Source: Acidobacteriaceae bacterium (GTDB lineage: Bacteria; Acidobacteriota; Terriglobia; Terriglobales; Acidobacteriaceae). From it: a DNA stretch of 38,381 bases. Where the stretch lies: assembly GCA_003152695.1 (NCBI GenBank), contig PMAT01000115.1:1-38381 (forward strand), in the 5' to 3' direction. The notes beneath the pieces are model-generated. The model saw only the letters and a list, made by a program, of their open reading frames with translations, ran no database searches and was not told the origin of the DNA. Shown one piece after another: positions 8,246 through 16,812 of the stretch; within the stretch, counting starts at the first letter, position 1, and the number at the start of each line of letters is the position of its first letter. Position numbers and translations under genes: made by a program.

Positions 8246-8266
8246 CGCCGGGCGTACATCCCGGCG
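8246..8266. repeat. Perfect hairpin between HU gene and rpmE
   Basis: CGCCGGG and CCCGGCG flank a 7-base loop. It lies in the 258 bp gap downstream of rpmE's promoter region and past the HU stop on the minus strand. No T-tract follows, so it is not a convincing terminator. Apart from this hairpin nothing else is recognised in 8093-8350. Confidence 0.4.
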
Positions 8267-8350
8267 TTCCTGCGCGACCTCGCGGCAAAAATGACGCGGC
8301 GAAGCTTTCCCTCCGCCGCAGCATTGCAAACCCGATTGGCCCCAATTCAG

Positions 8351-8629
8351 CTACTTCTTGTTGACCGCCTTCTTCAGATCGACGCCGGGAGTAAACTTGG
8401 CAACTTTCCGGGCCGCAATTTTAATGACGCCGCCGGTTTGCGGGTTGCGTCCATTGCGCGCTTTACGCTGCGAGACGGAGAAGGTGCCGAATCCCACCAG
8501 AGTCACCCGATCGCCTTTTTTCAGGGCGGCCGTGACTGCATCAATTATTGTGTCGATCGCGCCCCCCGAGGCGGTCTTGCTGATCCCGTGGGCGGCTGCG
8601 ATTTTCTCAACCAGATCCCCTTTGTTCAT
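8351..8629 (-). CDS. HU-family nucleoid DNA-binding protein
   Basis: A 92-residue HU/IHF-type protein that bends and compacts DNA as a dimer. It has the usual start [11 protein letters not shown], the hydrophobic core [11 protein letters not shown], and the DNA-contacting arm [13 protein letters not shown] with the intercalating proline. A GAGGAG lies about six bases before the ATG. Length and sequence favour HU over IHF. Confidence 0.95.
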   Translation of the reverse strand: MNKGDLVEKIAAAHGISKTASGGAIDTIIDAVTAALKKGDRVTLVGFGTFSVSQRKARNGRNPQTGGVIKIAARKVAKFTPGVDLKKAVNKK

Positions 8630-8807
8630 GCTCGCTCCTCGCCAGGTCAGAACCTGTGGCGCCAGTATTTACGTGCGAAACGGGTCGAATGTCAAGAAAA
8701 ACCGTGAAATATGCGCTTTTTTCCCAGGGCAACCCGCCAGTCGCGGCTCCAGGTTGAAGGAGTCCCGATCGTCACCTCCGCCATCTTGCACGCGACCCTT
8801 CAACACT

Positions 8808-8836
8808 TTGACCGACTGAATCGCGCGCACTACACT
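8808..8836 (+). promoter_or_regulatory. Sigma70-type promoter of the malate synthase family gene
   Basis: TTGACC (8808-8813), a 17 bp spacer, then TACACT (8831-8836). The start codon at 8865 follows a leader of about 20 bases that contains GGGAGG. This is the best-formed promoter in the window. Confidence 0.8.
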
Positions 8837-8864
8837 GGCTGTAAAACCACGCGGGAGGCGGGCC

Positions 8865-11192
8865 ATGATCCGTGAAGACATTCTGCAACAATTCCCCGAG
8901 TTGTTCGGAAGCAAGAGCGTCAACGGTCGAGAGGTCAGCGTCGAAGAGACAATTGCGACGCTCACCCGCGAACTGCGTCCTGCCATTGCCGAGGCCCTGA
9001 GCGCCCGGCGAGCGCTACTCCAGAGTGCCGAGCCGGTGCGAAGCAAATACGGCTGGCCGGCGTGGGAGGAGACGTTCGACGACCCGGTCACGGGACGTAC
9101 CTGGGCGTTTCACCAGATTGTGCAAGGCATGGTCGACAACTTTGTGGGCCGCGAGAGCCAATGGCGCTGGCGGCTCAACGACGAGGTGCCCATCCCCGCC
9201 GACGTGCATCCGTTGAACAACCCCGGATTGGAGCTTACCGGTCCCTGGCACCCGCTGGACATGGCGTTCAACGCTTTGAATAGCGCCGCGCCCATGAACA
9301 TGCCCGATTTCGAAGACGCCTCACCGTCGCACTTCCAGCCTCAGGGCGCACCCAAGGGCCAGCCGGTGGGAATGTTCGCTGCCTTGCAGAACGCCAAAGA
9401 CATTTTCCAGGGCCGCTGGGCCGGTAAGCCATACGAAGTGCTGAAGAAGGACAACAAGCGCTCTTACAGAATCAACCCGCCGCCCGAGAAGTGGCCCACG
9501 CGCCTGGTTCGTCCGCCCAGCATTCACGTGCTCTACGATCATGTCACGGTCGATGGCCAACCCGCCCCCGGCCTGATTGCGGTTGTCATTCTCTGGGTGT
9601 TGAACAACTACGAGGCCTTGAAGAACGCCGGCACCGGAGTGTATTTCTACATCCCGAAGATGCAGACGCCGCGCGAAGCGCTCATCGTGGAGAAGTTGCT
9701 GGCGCGGGTGGAAGGAATCATCGGGGTCCCGGCCGGCACGTTCAAGATCAAGATTCTCTACGAGGAGGGCAATGGCGGCCGTTATCTGCCGGCGATCGCG
9801 TGGGTCTTCCGGCGGCGGCTGCTGGGGACCAATGTCGGCCGCTGGGACTATCTCGGTAGCCTCATCGAGATGTGGAAAGACGACCCCAACGGCGTGTTTC
9901 CCGATCCGCAAACCATCGGCATGGCTTCGCCAAACATGATCGCCTACCAGCGCTACAACGCGCTCATGATGCTCATGGCAGGCATGAAACATGGTGAACT
10001 CACGCAGGGTGCGCCCATCGGCGGAATGGCGGCGGTGATGATCTATCACCCCAGCGATGTCTATGGCCGCTCGCGCTATAACCCGGTGGCGCTGCGCGCG
10101 GTCGCCATCGACAAGCTGCGCGAGCGACTGCTGGGACTGATGTTCGTGCCCGACGAGCCCGCCGGAGCCCAGCAGGTTACGCTCGACGATATCCTTGCGG
10201 GACGCGTCAAGGGCCGGCTCTACGACGCGTATCGCCAAAGTTGGGTGGCCAGTCCGGAGCCCGCTTACGTGGAGGCAGGGAATGTGCCCTTGCGCGCTCC
10301 CCTTGAGAAGCTGCAAGCAATGATCGACGCCCCACAAGAGATGGTGCAGGTAAAAGATAAGCCGGTGCCAACTGTCGCCAGCGGCCTCATCGACTCGGAG
10401 CGCAGCTTATTCCACAGCCGCGGCTTGCTGAATGCGCAGGGCAAAATTACGCCTTCAATCGTCGCAAAGAAATTGGTGGATACGCCGGAGAAACTGTTAA
10501 ATCCGGAGCGGTGGAACGCCATTTACAGCGTGCCGACGGGCGACATCACCATCGAGCACATCCAGCACGCCTTCTACATGGCCGCCAACTACGGTTTCCA
10601 GATCCTGAACGGCAACTTCGCCGCCGCCATCGACGACTACGAACTGAAGCAGCGCTTCATGAACGATTTGGCCACCTACCGCATCGACGTTTCCTGGCTG
10701 TGGACGCTGGTGGCCCATCAGGCGGTCATCGGCAAGGATGGATATTTTCAGCGGTGGGCGCTCACCGAAGACGGTGTGGTGCTGGCGCCCAGCACCGAGC
10801 AGGTCAAGGCCGGGACCCGCTTCACCCAGGAGCTGTTCCAGAAAGTGTGGGATTATCACAACGAATGGACCGCGGAGTTCTTCGCCGAACTGGACCGGCG
10901 TGGCGATCCGGGACGCTTTGACCGGTCGAAAGCGCCGGTCATCATGGAACTGCTGAAGCGGCAACTGCTTTCGCCGCAATACATACAGCACAGCGCGCGC
11001 GTGCTGTTCTTGCTGGCACAAGCCAGCGCTGAGGAGCGAGCGCAAATCCTGGCAGCCATCTTCGATGTCTCCCGGGAGGAAATCGTGAAGCGGCTGGAAG
11101 GCGGCGCCATGAAGCCCGCTGCTTTGTCCGTGCATGATTATGTGTACGACATTTTCCCGGCGGGGAAAGAGCAGCCCGCGGCTATGCCATGA
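8865..11192 (+). CDS. Malate synthase family protein
   Basis: The central part matches malate synthase: YFYIPKM, then ILYEEG with candidate Mg-ligand/catalytic Glu near E300/E301, GTNVGRWDY with the Mg-ligand Asp D328, and MASPNMIAYQRYNALMM followed by GAPIGGMAA, the equivalent of the HAMGGMAA segment. Malate synthase condenses glyoxylate with acetyl-CoA in the glyoxylate bypass. At 775 residues it is longer than form A (about 530) and near form G (about 725), but it lacks an obvious MEDAATAEIS-type catalytic base segment; the C-terminal 270 residues, including TGDITIEHIQHAFYMAANYG, are divergent. It may be a distinct subfamily or act on a related alpha-keto acid. Start ATG has a GGGAGG Shine-Dalgarno and a strong promoter. 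No isocitrate lyase gene is in the window. Confidence 0.78.
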   Translation: MIREDILQQFPELFGSKSVNGREVSVEETIATLTRELRPAIAEALSARRALLQSAEPVRSKYGWPAWEETFDDPVTGRTWAFHQIVQGMVDNFVGRESQWRWRLNDEVPIPADVHPLNNPGLELTGPWHPLDMAFNALNSAAPMNMPDFEDASPSHFQPQGAPKGQPVGMFAALQNAKDIFQGRWAGKPYEVLKKDNKRSYRINPPPEKWPTRLVRPPSIHVLYDHVTVDGQPAPGLIAVVILWVLNNYEALKNAGTGVYFYIPKMQTPREALIVEKLLARVEGIIGVPAGTFKIKILYEEGNGGRYLPAIAWVFRRRLLGTNVGRWDYLGSLIEMWKDDPNGVFPDPQTIGMASPNMIAYQRYNALMMLMAGMKHGELTQGAPIGGMAAVMIYHPSDVYGRSRYNPVALRAVAIDKLRERLLGLMFVPDEPAGAQQVTLDDILAGRVKGRLYDAYRQSWVASPEPAYVEAGNVPLRAPLEKLQAMIDAPQEMVQVKDKPVPTVASGLIDSERSLFHSRGLLNAQGKITPSIVAKKLVDTPEKLLNPERWNAIYSVPTGDITIEHIQHAFYMAANYGFQILNGNFAAAIDDYELKQRFMNDLATYRIDVSWLWTLVAHQAVIGKDGYFQRWALTEDGVVLAPSTEQVKAGTRFTQELFQKVWDYHNEWTAEFFAELDRRGDPGRFDRSKAPVIMELLKRQLLSPQYIQHSARVLFLLAQASAEERAQILAAIFDVSREEIVKRLEGGAMKPAALSVHDYVYDIFPAGKEQPAAMP

Positions 11193-11195
11193 CAG

Positions 11196-11248
11196 GGGCT
11201 GAAGCCCAGTGCAGAAGCGAGCTTCTTCGGCACGGCTGAAGCCGTGCC
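11196..11248. repeat. Paired REP-like hairpins downstream of the malate synthase family gene
   Basis: GGGCT-GA-AGCCC (11196-11207) and GGCACGGCT-GA-AGCCGTGCC (11229-11248, 9 bp stem). The core is the same as in the hairpins after dusB, so these belong to one dispersed family. Confidence 0.6.
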
Positions 11249-11295
11249 CTGATGCAAGCTATGAGATGGCTTGGTAGTGGGCTAGTTTGAATCGA

Positions 11296-11319
11296 GGCCG
11301 GAGCGCTTAGGTTCCGGCC
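11296..11319 (-). terminator. Hairpin after the PEP-CTERM gene
   Basis: A perfect 7 bp stem GGCCGGA / TCCGGCC with a 10-base loop lies 15 bp past the stop of the minus-strand PEP-CTERM gene. The T-tract is poor, so termination is only likely by position. Confidence 0.4.
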
Positions 11320-11333
11320 CGCTCATCGAAAAA

Positions 11334-12020
11334 TTAGGCCTTGAGCTTGCGGCGCAATATACCGGCGAGTCCGAGGATGCCAGAGCCGAACAGCAAAATG
11401 CTGCTGGGCTCAGGGGTAATTGGTTGAGGAGTACTGAGCGTGAAGGATTCCCCGCCCAACCCACAATCGCCAAAGTTGGTGCCGCTCTGCCGGAAGTTGC
11501 AAGTCGCAGGACCGCCAAGACCGCCGTTGGGTATGTCCCACGCTTCCGTCCCCGAGTTCTCGGCGTCGCTGGCATTGCTCAGGGAGAGCCAGTACTCGTT
11601 GCCGGCTGTCATGGGTGTTGGAAGGAAAAATCGAGTAGTAACGTCGTAAACGTCGTAACCGTCAGCATTCGTGAAGAGGAAGTGGCTGTTACGACTATCT
11701 AGCGCAACGGTTCCGACGCTCACATCGGTGCCGAACGCCGCGGTGCCGAGCTCATAGCCGATACTCGACGGCGTGAACCCGTTGGCTATCCACTCACCGA
11801 ACTCGAGGTCGATGGCCGTGCCGCGGCTGCTGGAAGCTTGCGCAACAAACCCGTTCGAAATGTCCTGGACATAGCCCACGAAATTCGGGTTGTTGGGGCC
11901 GGTGATAAAGAACGCATTGTCGTTGCCATCAATCGGGCCCTCGCTAAAGGTTGTTGTTTGTGCGAAGCCGGTCAAGGCAAGACATAGAATTGTGAGCAGT
12001 GAAAGGGATATAGTGCGCAT
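11334..12020 (-). CDS. PEP-CTERM sorting-domain secreted protein
   Basis: A 228-residue exported protein. It begins with a signal peptide (MRTISLSLLTILCLALTGFAQ) and ends with the PEP-CTERM tail: PEPSSILLFGSGILGLAGI, then the basic RRKLK. Such tails are recognised by an exosortase/archaeosortase that cleaves and anchors or releases the protein, commonly with exopolysaccharide. The mature part is rich in Asn, Gly, Ser and Thr and resembles other short PEP-CTERM proteins of unknown function. An AGGAGG lies nine bases before the ATG. No exosortase gene is in the window. Confidence 0.9.
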   Translation of the reverse strand: MRTISLSLLTILCLALTGFAQTTTFSEGPIDGNDNAFFITGPNNPNFVGYVQDISNGFVAQASSSRGTAIDLEFGEWIANGFTPSSIGYELGTAAFGTDVSVGTVALDSRNSHFLFTNADGYDVYDVTTRFFLPTPMTAGNEYWLSLSNASDAENSGTEAWDIPNGGLGGPATCNFRQSGTNFGDCGLGGESFTLSTPQPITPEPSSILLFGSGILGLAGILRRKLKA

Positions 12021-12473
12021 GGAAGGCGTACCTCCTGGGTCGGCTAGAGGCCATCCCCATTCTCATCCGCTCTCCAGTGCTTGCAACACAGAATTTGTAC
12101 GAAAGTGCATCGGGTTCCCGTATTGGGACTCACCCACAGAGACCCCCATGTCAACGTTATTTCTCACGCCGCTCTTTCGGCCCTGCGCTCGTGTGCTCCC
12201 AGAGAGCAACCAAGGTCCGCAACGTTCCGATCTGTGACGCCAGCGGCCATTGCCGGAGTCATGCAAAGTTACGATGACTCTTGATGAAGTTCCGATGGCT
12301 TGGCACAGAGCCTATTTATGAGTTGGCTTGTGGCACCTCCTCTGCTGCTGAGGAGCGTTTACTCGATGATTTCCACCGTCAACCACAGATTCCTGCTGCT
12401 TTGCGGAGAATCGGTGCAAATCTGCGTCTCAATTGATTTGCGCATCGCTGCGCCCGGCAGTAGATTCAAACTC
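12021..12473. other. Intergenic region between divergent genes
   Basis: It contains the Shine-Dalgarno and upstream region of the PEP-CTERM gene and the region before the DnaC-like gene. The DnaC frame remains open back to an ATG at 12300, but the residues there look non-coding (no family similarity, no ribosome binding site). No RNA gene or repeat is recognised. Confidence 0.45.
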
Positions 12474-13376
12474 GTGACCACCCCGACCGAGACATGCCCC
12501 ATCTGCGGCGGCACCGGATGGCAGACCATTGAACGCGGCAAAGAGCGCGAAGCGGTGCGCTGCGAGTGCCGCGTGCGCGACCGCGGCGGACGCCTGCTGG
12601 CCGCCGCACACATCCCGGCGCGCTACCAGCACTGCGAGCTCTCCAACTTCCAGTGCGATCCGCCAGGGCCGCCACAGGGTCGGACAATAATGGCGATGCC
12701 CGAGAAGGCTTTGGTGCATGGCCAGCCCGCCGACACATACCAGAAAAGCATCCGGGACGCACGCTTCTTCGCCGGGCGTTTCGTCGAAGAGTATCCCACC
12801 GACAAGACCGGCCTGCTGTTTGTGGGATCGGTCGGCGTCGGCAAGACACACTTGGCGGTCGGCATCATCAAGGACTTGATCCGCGAGAAGGGCATCCACT
12901 GCCTGTTCTGCGATTACCGCGAGCTGCTGAAGTCGATCCAGAATTCCTACAATCCATCGGTGCAGGCAACCGAGATGGAAATCCTGCGGCCGGTCTTCGA
13001 CGCCGAGGTGCTGGTGCTCGACGAACTGGGCGCGGTGCGCAGCACAGAGTGGGTCTTCGACACCGTCAACTACGTTCTCAACAGCCGCTACAACGACAAC
13101 AAGACCACCATCATCACCACCAACTTTCCCGACAAGCCGGAGCAGGACAAGGCGGAGGTTGACAACCTAAGCAGCCGCTCGGCCGCCGATCGCGCCGCCC
13201 GCCGCGAGACCCTGGGCGATCGTATCGGAGAGCGCATGCGTTCACGCCTGCACGAAATGTGCAAGAAGGTGGAGATCGAAGGGCTCGACTTTCGCGAGCA
13301 TTCCAAACAAGCGCAATTTCGCCGGCACGACGCGCCCTCGCGGGTGACGCTGCGCAGCACTAAGAGGAACGGCTAG
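12474..13376 (+). CDS. DnaC/IstB-like AAA+ ATPase with zinc finger (putative helicase loader)
   Basis: A 300-residue ATPase of the DnaC/DnaI/IstB group, which load replicative helicase or assist transposases. An N-terminal zinc finger (C8, C11, C30, C32; CPICGGTGW) precedes the AAA+ core: Walker A GSVGVGKT (118-125), Walker B VLVLDELGA (about 179-187), and sensor-1 TTIITTNF. A basic C-terminal end follows GERMRSRL, the usual box VII arginine region. No transposase is adjacent, so a chromosomal DnaC-like role is more likely than IstB. The start is uncertain: GTG at 12474 gives the family-like N-terminus; an ATG at 12300 would add 58 unlikely residues. Confidence 0.85.
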   Translation: MTTPTETCPICGGTGWQTIERGKEREAVRCECRVRDRGGRLLAAAHIPARYQHCELSNFQCDPPGPPQGRTIMAMPEKALVHGQPADTYQKSIRDARFFAGRFVEEYPTDKTGLLFVGSVGVGKTHLAVGIIKDLIREKGIHCLFCDYRELLKSIQNSYNPSVQATEMEILRPVFDAEVLVLDELGAVRSTEWVFDTVNYVLNSRYNDNKTTIITTNFPDKPEQDKAEVDNLSSRSAADRAARRETLGDRIGERMRSRLHEMCKKVEIEGLDFREHSKQAQFRRHDAPSRVTLRSTKRNG

Positions 13377-13460
13377 GCTGCTTGGACGGGCATTGCTTGC
13401 GTAAAACGCCTGATTTCGCCAGTTGGGAAAAGCAGCTCCGGAGAATTGCTGAAAGCTTCC

Positions 13461-14117
13461 TCAATAACGGCCCGGTCCCATTGGGACCGCTGCTTCGTTG
13501 GGGACAATGGTCACTTTAACCTCGTTCGAGTAGACCCACTCATGAGGCGGTTCGTCGTTCAGCCGCTTAGCCACAATGGAATAGACTCCGGGACGGCTCA
13601 TGTCGTAATAGCGATTGGGCGTCGCTCCGAAACTCACGGATTTGCCCGGTTCCAGTGTCTGTTGGTCATCAAACGGGGGGCCGTCCCACGCGCTATCGCC
13701 AGTTATCGTACGGGGGTCATCAAGCTCCGGATGTCCCCACACATGCCCGCGCCACTGGCCGTCCTTGTAGAAGTCCCGTTTTCGTTGCAGAAATTCCTCA
13801 GTTTCGGGCGCGAGATTGCCTTCTGCATCTCGGATTTCAAACTCAGTTGCTGGTCCCCACCTGAGGTTATAGTACGTAACTGCATGACCGGAAACATTCG
13901 TAATTAACAGGCTAACGTGCACATCCGTACCTGCGGGGATAATGTCACATCGAGGGTGCGTACCACAGGAAGGCACATCCGTACGCCCTGCAGTGATGTA
14001 CAGCGCATGTTCATAGAGCGCAGGTTCAAAAACCGCCCCTAGATACGACAAGTCCTGCGCAGAGGCGAGGTGGAAAACTCCAAGCATCACGAGAGGACCT
14101 AACACGCGCCTGAACAT
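13461..14117 (-). CDS. Uncharacterised secreted protein
   Basis: I do not recognise a family. The start is ATG at 14117, preceded by GAGGCGA at a good distance, giving a signal peptide MFRRVLGPLVMLGVFHLASA with cleavage before QDL. The mature part has short beta-strand-like segments (VHVSLLITNVSGHAVTYYNL, then GVYSIVAKRLN and SNEVKVTIV) as in immunoglobulin-like or beta-sandwich folds, and a pair of cysteines in PSCGTHPRC. It is probably periplasmic or surface exposed. It lies between the DnaC-like gene and the first UvrC-like 5' fragment, opposite in strand to both. Confidence 0.7.
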   Translation of the reverse strand: MFRRVLGPLVMLGVFHLASAQDLSYLGAVFEPALYEHALYITAGRTDVPSCGTHPRCDIIPAGTDVHVSLLITNVSGHAVTYYNLRWGPATEFEIRDAEGNLAPETEEFLQRKRDFYKDGQWRGHVWGHPELDDPRTITGDSAWDGPPFDDQQTLEPGKSVSFGATPNRYYDMSRPGVYSIVAKRLNDEPPHEWVYSNEVKVTIVPNEAAVPMGPGRY

Positions 14118-14249
14118 ATATGTCGCCTCGCCGCGTAAATTATGGCACAAGATGATTGGCGTAAAATCGCCATTACATAAGCGTCCAATCCTATTAGCTT
14201 AGCGAGAGGACACTGAAATCGCTATCCCTGATCCTTGGTTCGTTCTACC

Positions 14250-14344
14250 TGCAATACAATCTCCTCGTGCTATCGTATCGCATCGAGTTCATTCCCGACC
14301 GTGACGCTGAGCTGTTCGCCGCCGTGCCGGCGAGTGCAGCGGTG
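14250..14344 (+). pseudogene. UvrC-like gene 5' fragment, copy 1 (promoter plus 26 codons)
   Basis: This stretch repeats the promoter and first codons of the full-length gene at 16813. It has TGCAATACAAT, six bases, then GTG at 14267, and encodes RIEFIPDRDAELFAAVPASAAV, nearly identical to the full gene. Homology stops abruptly after the GCGGTG at 14344. The frame runs on into unrelated DNA and ends at 14503, giving a possible 78-residue chimeric peptide. It is a truncated duplication, not a functional UvrC-like gene. Confidence 0.85.
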
Positions 14345-14614
14345 AAACGTAGCCTCATGCGCCTCGATTGTCCTTATCCGTTCGATTGCGTCGCCTTTAG
14401 GCAAATCGCGCGTCCGCAAGTGGGAGATCTTCGCGTCTCGGTGTGGTTCGATGTCAATGTGAAGCGCCAGATTCTCCCATGGGCAGCCCCTTCGTACCAT
14501 TGACTTGCGCCCAATTCAGGAATATCCATGCTTCAGTAAGTCTGCGCCATGGGTGCAGGCTTTCAAACTCAAGGGGGTCGTCCGTGCTTGGGGCCAAGCA
14601 GCCGACCTTGATGT
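14345..14614. other. No complete gene; possible decayed coding remnant on the minus strand
   Basis: Two minus-strand frames (ending near 14454 and continuing below it in another frame) read as plausible protein when joined, for example EPHRDAKISHLRTRDLPKG, but they are in different frames and match no family I know. It may be a frameshifted remnant. Confidence 0.3.
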
Positions 14615-14617
14615 GTG

Positions 14618-15415
14618 ATGCACCTCCATACTCTTGACTATGTGTTGTGGCTGACATCTCCGTGCTTGCAAGTGGGCGTGGTGATTGTCATGCGCCGGCG
14701 CGGACTTGATCGGAACTTCCCCTTCTTCTTCACCTACACCATCCTGCAGGTGGTATCGGATGCATGGCTGGTCAGCGTGGAAAGGCTTTCTTATAGTGTT
14801 TACTTTTACTCCTACTGGATCGTGTCGGCGTTAAGCGTTCTGATTTCGTTGGCGCTAATCCACGAGTTGTTCAGAGCTGCCTTTCGGCAATTTGCGGCCC
14901 TGTGTGAGCTTGGCGAGATCGTTTTCCGCTGGGCCGTGATCGTGGGCTTACTCATGGCGGCCGGCGCCGTTCTGTTCTACCGTCATCTCCGGCTCCCGAG
15001 ACTTAGCGAGGGAATCCTGGTAGCGGATCGCAGTGCCCGCGCCATGCTTTGCGCACTAGTCATCCTGCTGTTGCTGGGCAGCCGTTACCTGCTCATCTCG
15101 CGGCGTGACCTGCTGTTCGGCATATCCTCGGGCTTCGCCCTCTTCAACCTGGCCAAGGTGGTCCTGGATAGCGTTGCTTTGCGGTGGCCGCCGCCCTACC
15201 TCGTGCTCGGACGGATCAATGGCGTGACCTACATTTCCGCCTGTGTCATTTGGCTGGCGTATGTAATTTTGGCCCAGCGCCCGGCTTTTGAGGCGGGAGC
15301 CTCCGACAAGTTACACCCGGCTTTGCGGGCTGATGACGCGCCACCGGGAGCCCTATTGGACGCGATCAATAATCGGGTGGAGCGGACGTTGCGACGCGCC
15401 TCCACTAACCCCTAG
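14618..15415 (+). CDS. Uncharacterised polytopic membrane protein
   Basis: About 265 residues with roughly seven hydrophobic segments, including VLWLTSPCLQVGVVIVM, FPFFFTYTILQVVSDAWLV, WIVSALSVLISLALIHEL, WAVIVGLLMAAGAVLFY, LCALVILLLLGSRYLL, and two near the C-terminus, then a hydrophilic tail. No catalytic motif or named family is recognised. Similar short membrane proteins of unknown function seem common in acidobacteria, by recollection only. GTG at 14615 and ATG at 14618 are both possible starts; no clear Shine-Dalgarno precedes them. It sits between UvrC-like fragments 1 and 2. Confidence 0.7.
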   Translation: MHLHTLDYVLWLTSPCLQVGVVIVMRRRGLDRNFPFFFTYTILQVVSDAWLVSVERLSYSVYFYSYWIVSALSVLISLALIHELFRAAFRQFAALCELGEIVFRWAVIVGLLMAAGAVLFYRHLRLPRLSEGILVADRSARAMLCALVILLLLGSRYLLISRRDLLFGISSGFALFNLAKVVLDSVALRWPPPYLVLGRINGVTYISACVIWLAYVILAQRPAFEAGASDKLHPALRADDAPPGALLDAINNRVERTLRRASTNP

Positions 15416-15442
15416 CCCTAACCGCTGTGTCTCTGCGGTAGA

Positions 15443-15572
15443 TAGAATGTCTTGGTGCAGCGCATCGAGTTCGTTCCCGACCGCGATTCCGAGCTGTTCG
15501 CCGCTGTGCCGGCGAGTGCGGCGGTGTTTCTGCTGCGTGGAGAGGACGAGGCCGGCGAGCCGTATGTCAGCC
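15443..15572 (+). pseudogene. UvrC-like gene 5' fragment, copy 2 (-10 box plus about 39 codons)
   Basis: TAGAAT (15443-15448), six bases, then GTG at 15455. The encoded QRIEFVPDRDSELFAAVPAS continues through FLLRGEDEAGEPYVS, collinear with the full-length gene up to the YVS of its GIY-YIG-like motif. At 15572/15573 homology ends exactly where the double-hairpin repeat begins; the frame stops at 15604. This copy is longer than copy 1 and truncated at a different point. Confidence 0.87.
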
Positions 15573-15693
15573 GGGTGTCTCACTCATTCCTGACGTTGGA
15601 ATGAGTGGGAATGAATTGTCGTACCAGCCGGGTCGCCTCCAATTGATCGATGGTCTCCCACACATTCGAAACCCGCGAATGTGTGGGGCACCC
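15573..15693. repeat. REPIN-like double hairpin
   Basis: Two hairpins in inverted arrangement. The first has a 12 bp stem CTCACTCATTCC / GGAATGAGTGGG with a 7-base loop (15579-15609). The second has a perfect 12 bp stem CCCACACATTCG / CGAATGTGTGGG with a 7-base loop (15657-15687). The outer ends GGGTGTCTCAC and GTGGGGCACCC are inverted relatives of each other. This is the layout of REP doublets (REPINs). It starts at the breakpoint of the truncated UvrC-like copy 2. Confidence 0.75.
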
Positions 15694-15915
15694 GGCTCGT
15701 GGGAGCGTAGCCGGTAGGTGCTCGGAATTGCCATGAGGAGCGAAGCGAGGCATCTGCTTTTCTTTCCGGTCGAAAAGAGAGTTTGATTCAATGGGTGTTA
15801 TTTTCTAGTGATCGCTCTTGCCAGACCGGTGGTGAAATAAGGTGTTACCGACAAGAATCGCTGCGACGATGCGGCCTGTTACCATCGAGCCTGCGGAAGT
15901 GCTGGGGACAAATAG
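15694..15915. other. Intergenic region, nothing recognised
   Basis: No gene, RNA or further repeat is seen between the REPIN-like unit and the secreted-protein gene. Confidence 0.4.
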
Positions 15916-16617
15916 ATGTCGATTCGTCTGGCAATTCCATTCACGGTTCTGTTGTTGTTTGCAACATCTGCTGCCGCTCAGTTGCAACAGGGACTGATCC
16001 GTGGCACGGTTCTTGCCCCTAATGGTAACGCGGTTGAAGATGCCCACGTATCAGCGGGGGTAATGAAAGGATCAAACATTTTGACAGAACAAAGTGCAGA
16101 CACCGATAGCCACGGGCAATTTGTCTTCTCGGGACTTGCCTTGGGGGAATACAGGCTGTCTGCTGAAAAGACTGAAGCGGGCTATCTCTCTACCGGAATC
16201 GACATACTCAACGGCCGCAAGCCAGCCCTCACGATTACTCTGACGGAAGAGATACCATCGTCAACTGCGCTCATTCACCTCGGGCCCAAAGCGGGCATAA
16301 TCACTGGGTGGGTGCTAGATTCATTGACCGGCAGCACGATTTCCGCAAAACTGAGCCTGAGTCCGGTGAACGGGAGCAGTTGGTCAATGACTGGTACCAA
16401 TCAGAAATTCAAGTTTCGAGTTCTGGTACCAGCCGACACCGCCTTTAGACTCGGCGCATGCGCAGACGGCTACAAGCCTTGGTTCTATGCCGATCCGTCC
16501 AGGCCCGGCAGCCCCGTTCCTGTGCAACTCGCGTCGGGTGCCGAGTTGAATGTTGTAATCAAGTTGGAGCCTGTGCCTGACAGAGCGAAGATGTCGTGTG
16601 CGGCTAGCACCTTCTAG
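15916..16617 (+). CDS. Secreted carboxypeptidase-regulatory-like domain protein
   Basis: A 233-residue exported protein. Residues 1-22 are a signal peptide (MSIRLAIPFTVLLLF, cleavage at AAAQ). Residues about 27-85 fit a carboxypeptidase D regulatory-like beta-sandwich: RGTVLAPNGNAVEDAHVSA, then DSHGQFVFSGLALGEYRLSA. A second beta-rich half begins IITGWVLDSLTGSTISAKLS and looks like a diverged repeat of the same fold. Such domains are frequent in acidobacterial surface and TonB-dependent proteins, and no enzyme activity is expected. It lies between UvrC-like copy 2 and the full-length gene, on the same strand. Confidence 0.75.
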   Translation: MSIRLAIPFTVLLLFATSAAAQLQQGLIRGTVLAPNGNAVEDAHVSAGVMKGSNILTEQSADTDSHGQFVFSGLALGEYRLSAEKTEAGYLSTGIDILNGRKPALTITLTEEIPSSTALIHLGPKAGIITGWVLDSLTGSTISAKLSLSPVNGSSWSMTGTNQKFKFRVLVPADTAFRLGACADGYKPWFYADPSRPGSPVPVQLASGAELNVVIKLEPVPDRAKMSCAASTF

Positions 16618-16800
16618 TAAAGCGACATCACATGGCGATAAATCGTGATTACAAAAGGGAAGACTCATACCAGCTAAGGATGCTACTTTCCGGCCGGCGG
16701 ACATAGAAATTGCTAAATCCCTAGTCGCTGGCCTCCCCCCTTATGAATAACTCCGGTCGTAATTCCCGGCTCCTAGTCTCCAGCCCCTTTCTCCGTGCAA

Positions 16801-16806
16801 TACAAT
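16801..16806 (+). promoter_or_regulatory. -10 box of the full-length UvrC-like gene; predicted leaderless start
   Basis: TACAAT ends six bases before the GTG start at 16813. Transcription from such a box would begin at or next to the start codon. The TGCAATACAAT context is conserved in copy 1 (14250-14260), which supports selection for or recent duplication of the promoter. No good -35 box is visible. Confidence 0.55.
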
Positions 16807-16812
16807 TCTTTC

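Noticed and set aside
12300-12473. Extension of the DnaC-like gene to an upstream ATG
   Set aside because: The 58 added residues are not family-like and there is no ribosome binding site; the zinc-finger start at 12474 fits the family.
14270-14657. Two minus-strand frames that read as protein when joined
   Set aside because: They lie in different frames, overlap the UvrC-like fragment, and match no family I know. A frameshifted remnant is possible but not supported.
15579-15687. CRISPR-like or terminator reading of the two hairpins
   Set aside because: There are only two units with different stem sequences, no spacer pattern, and no T-tract; a REPIN-like unit explains them better.
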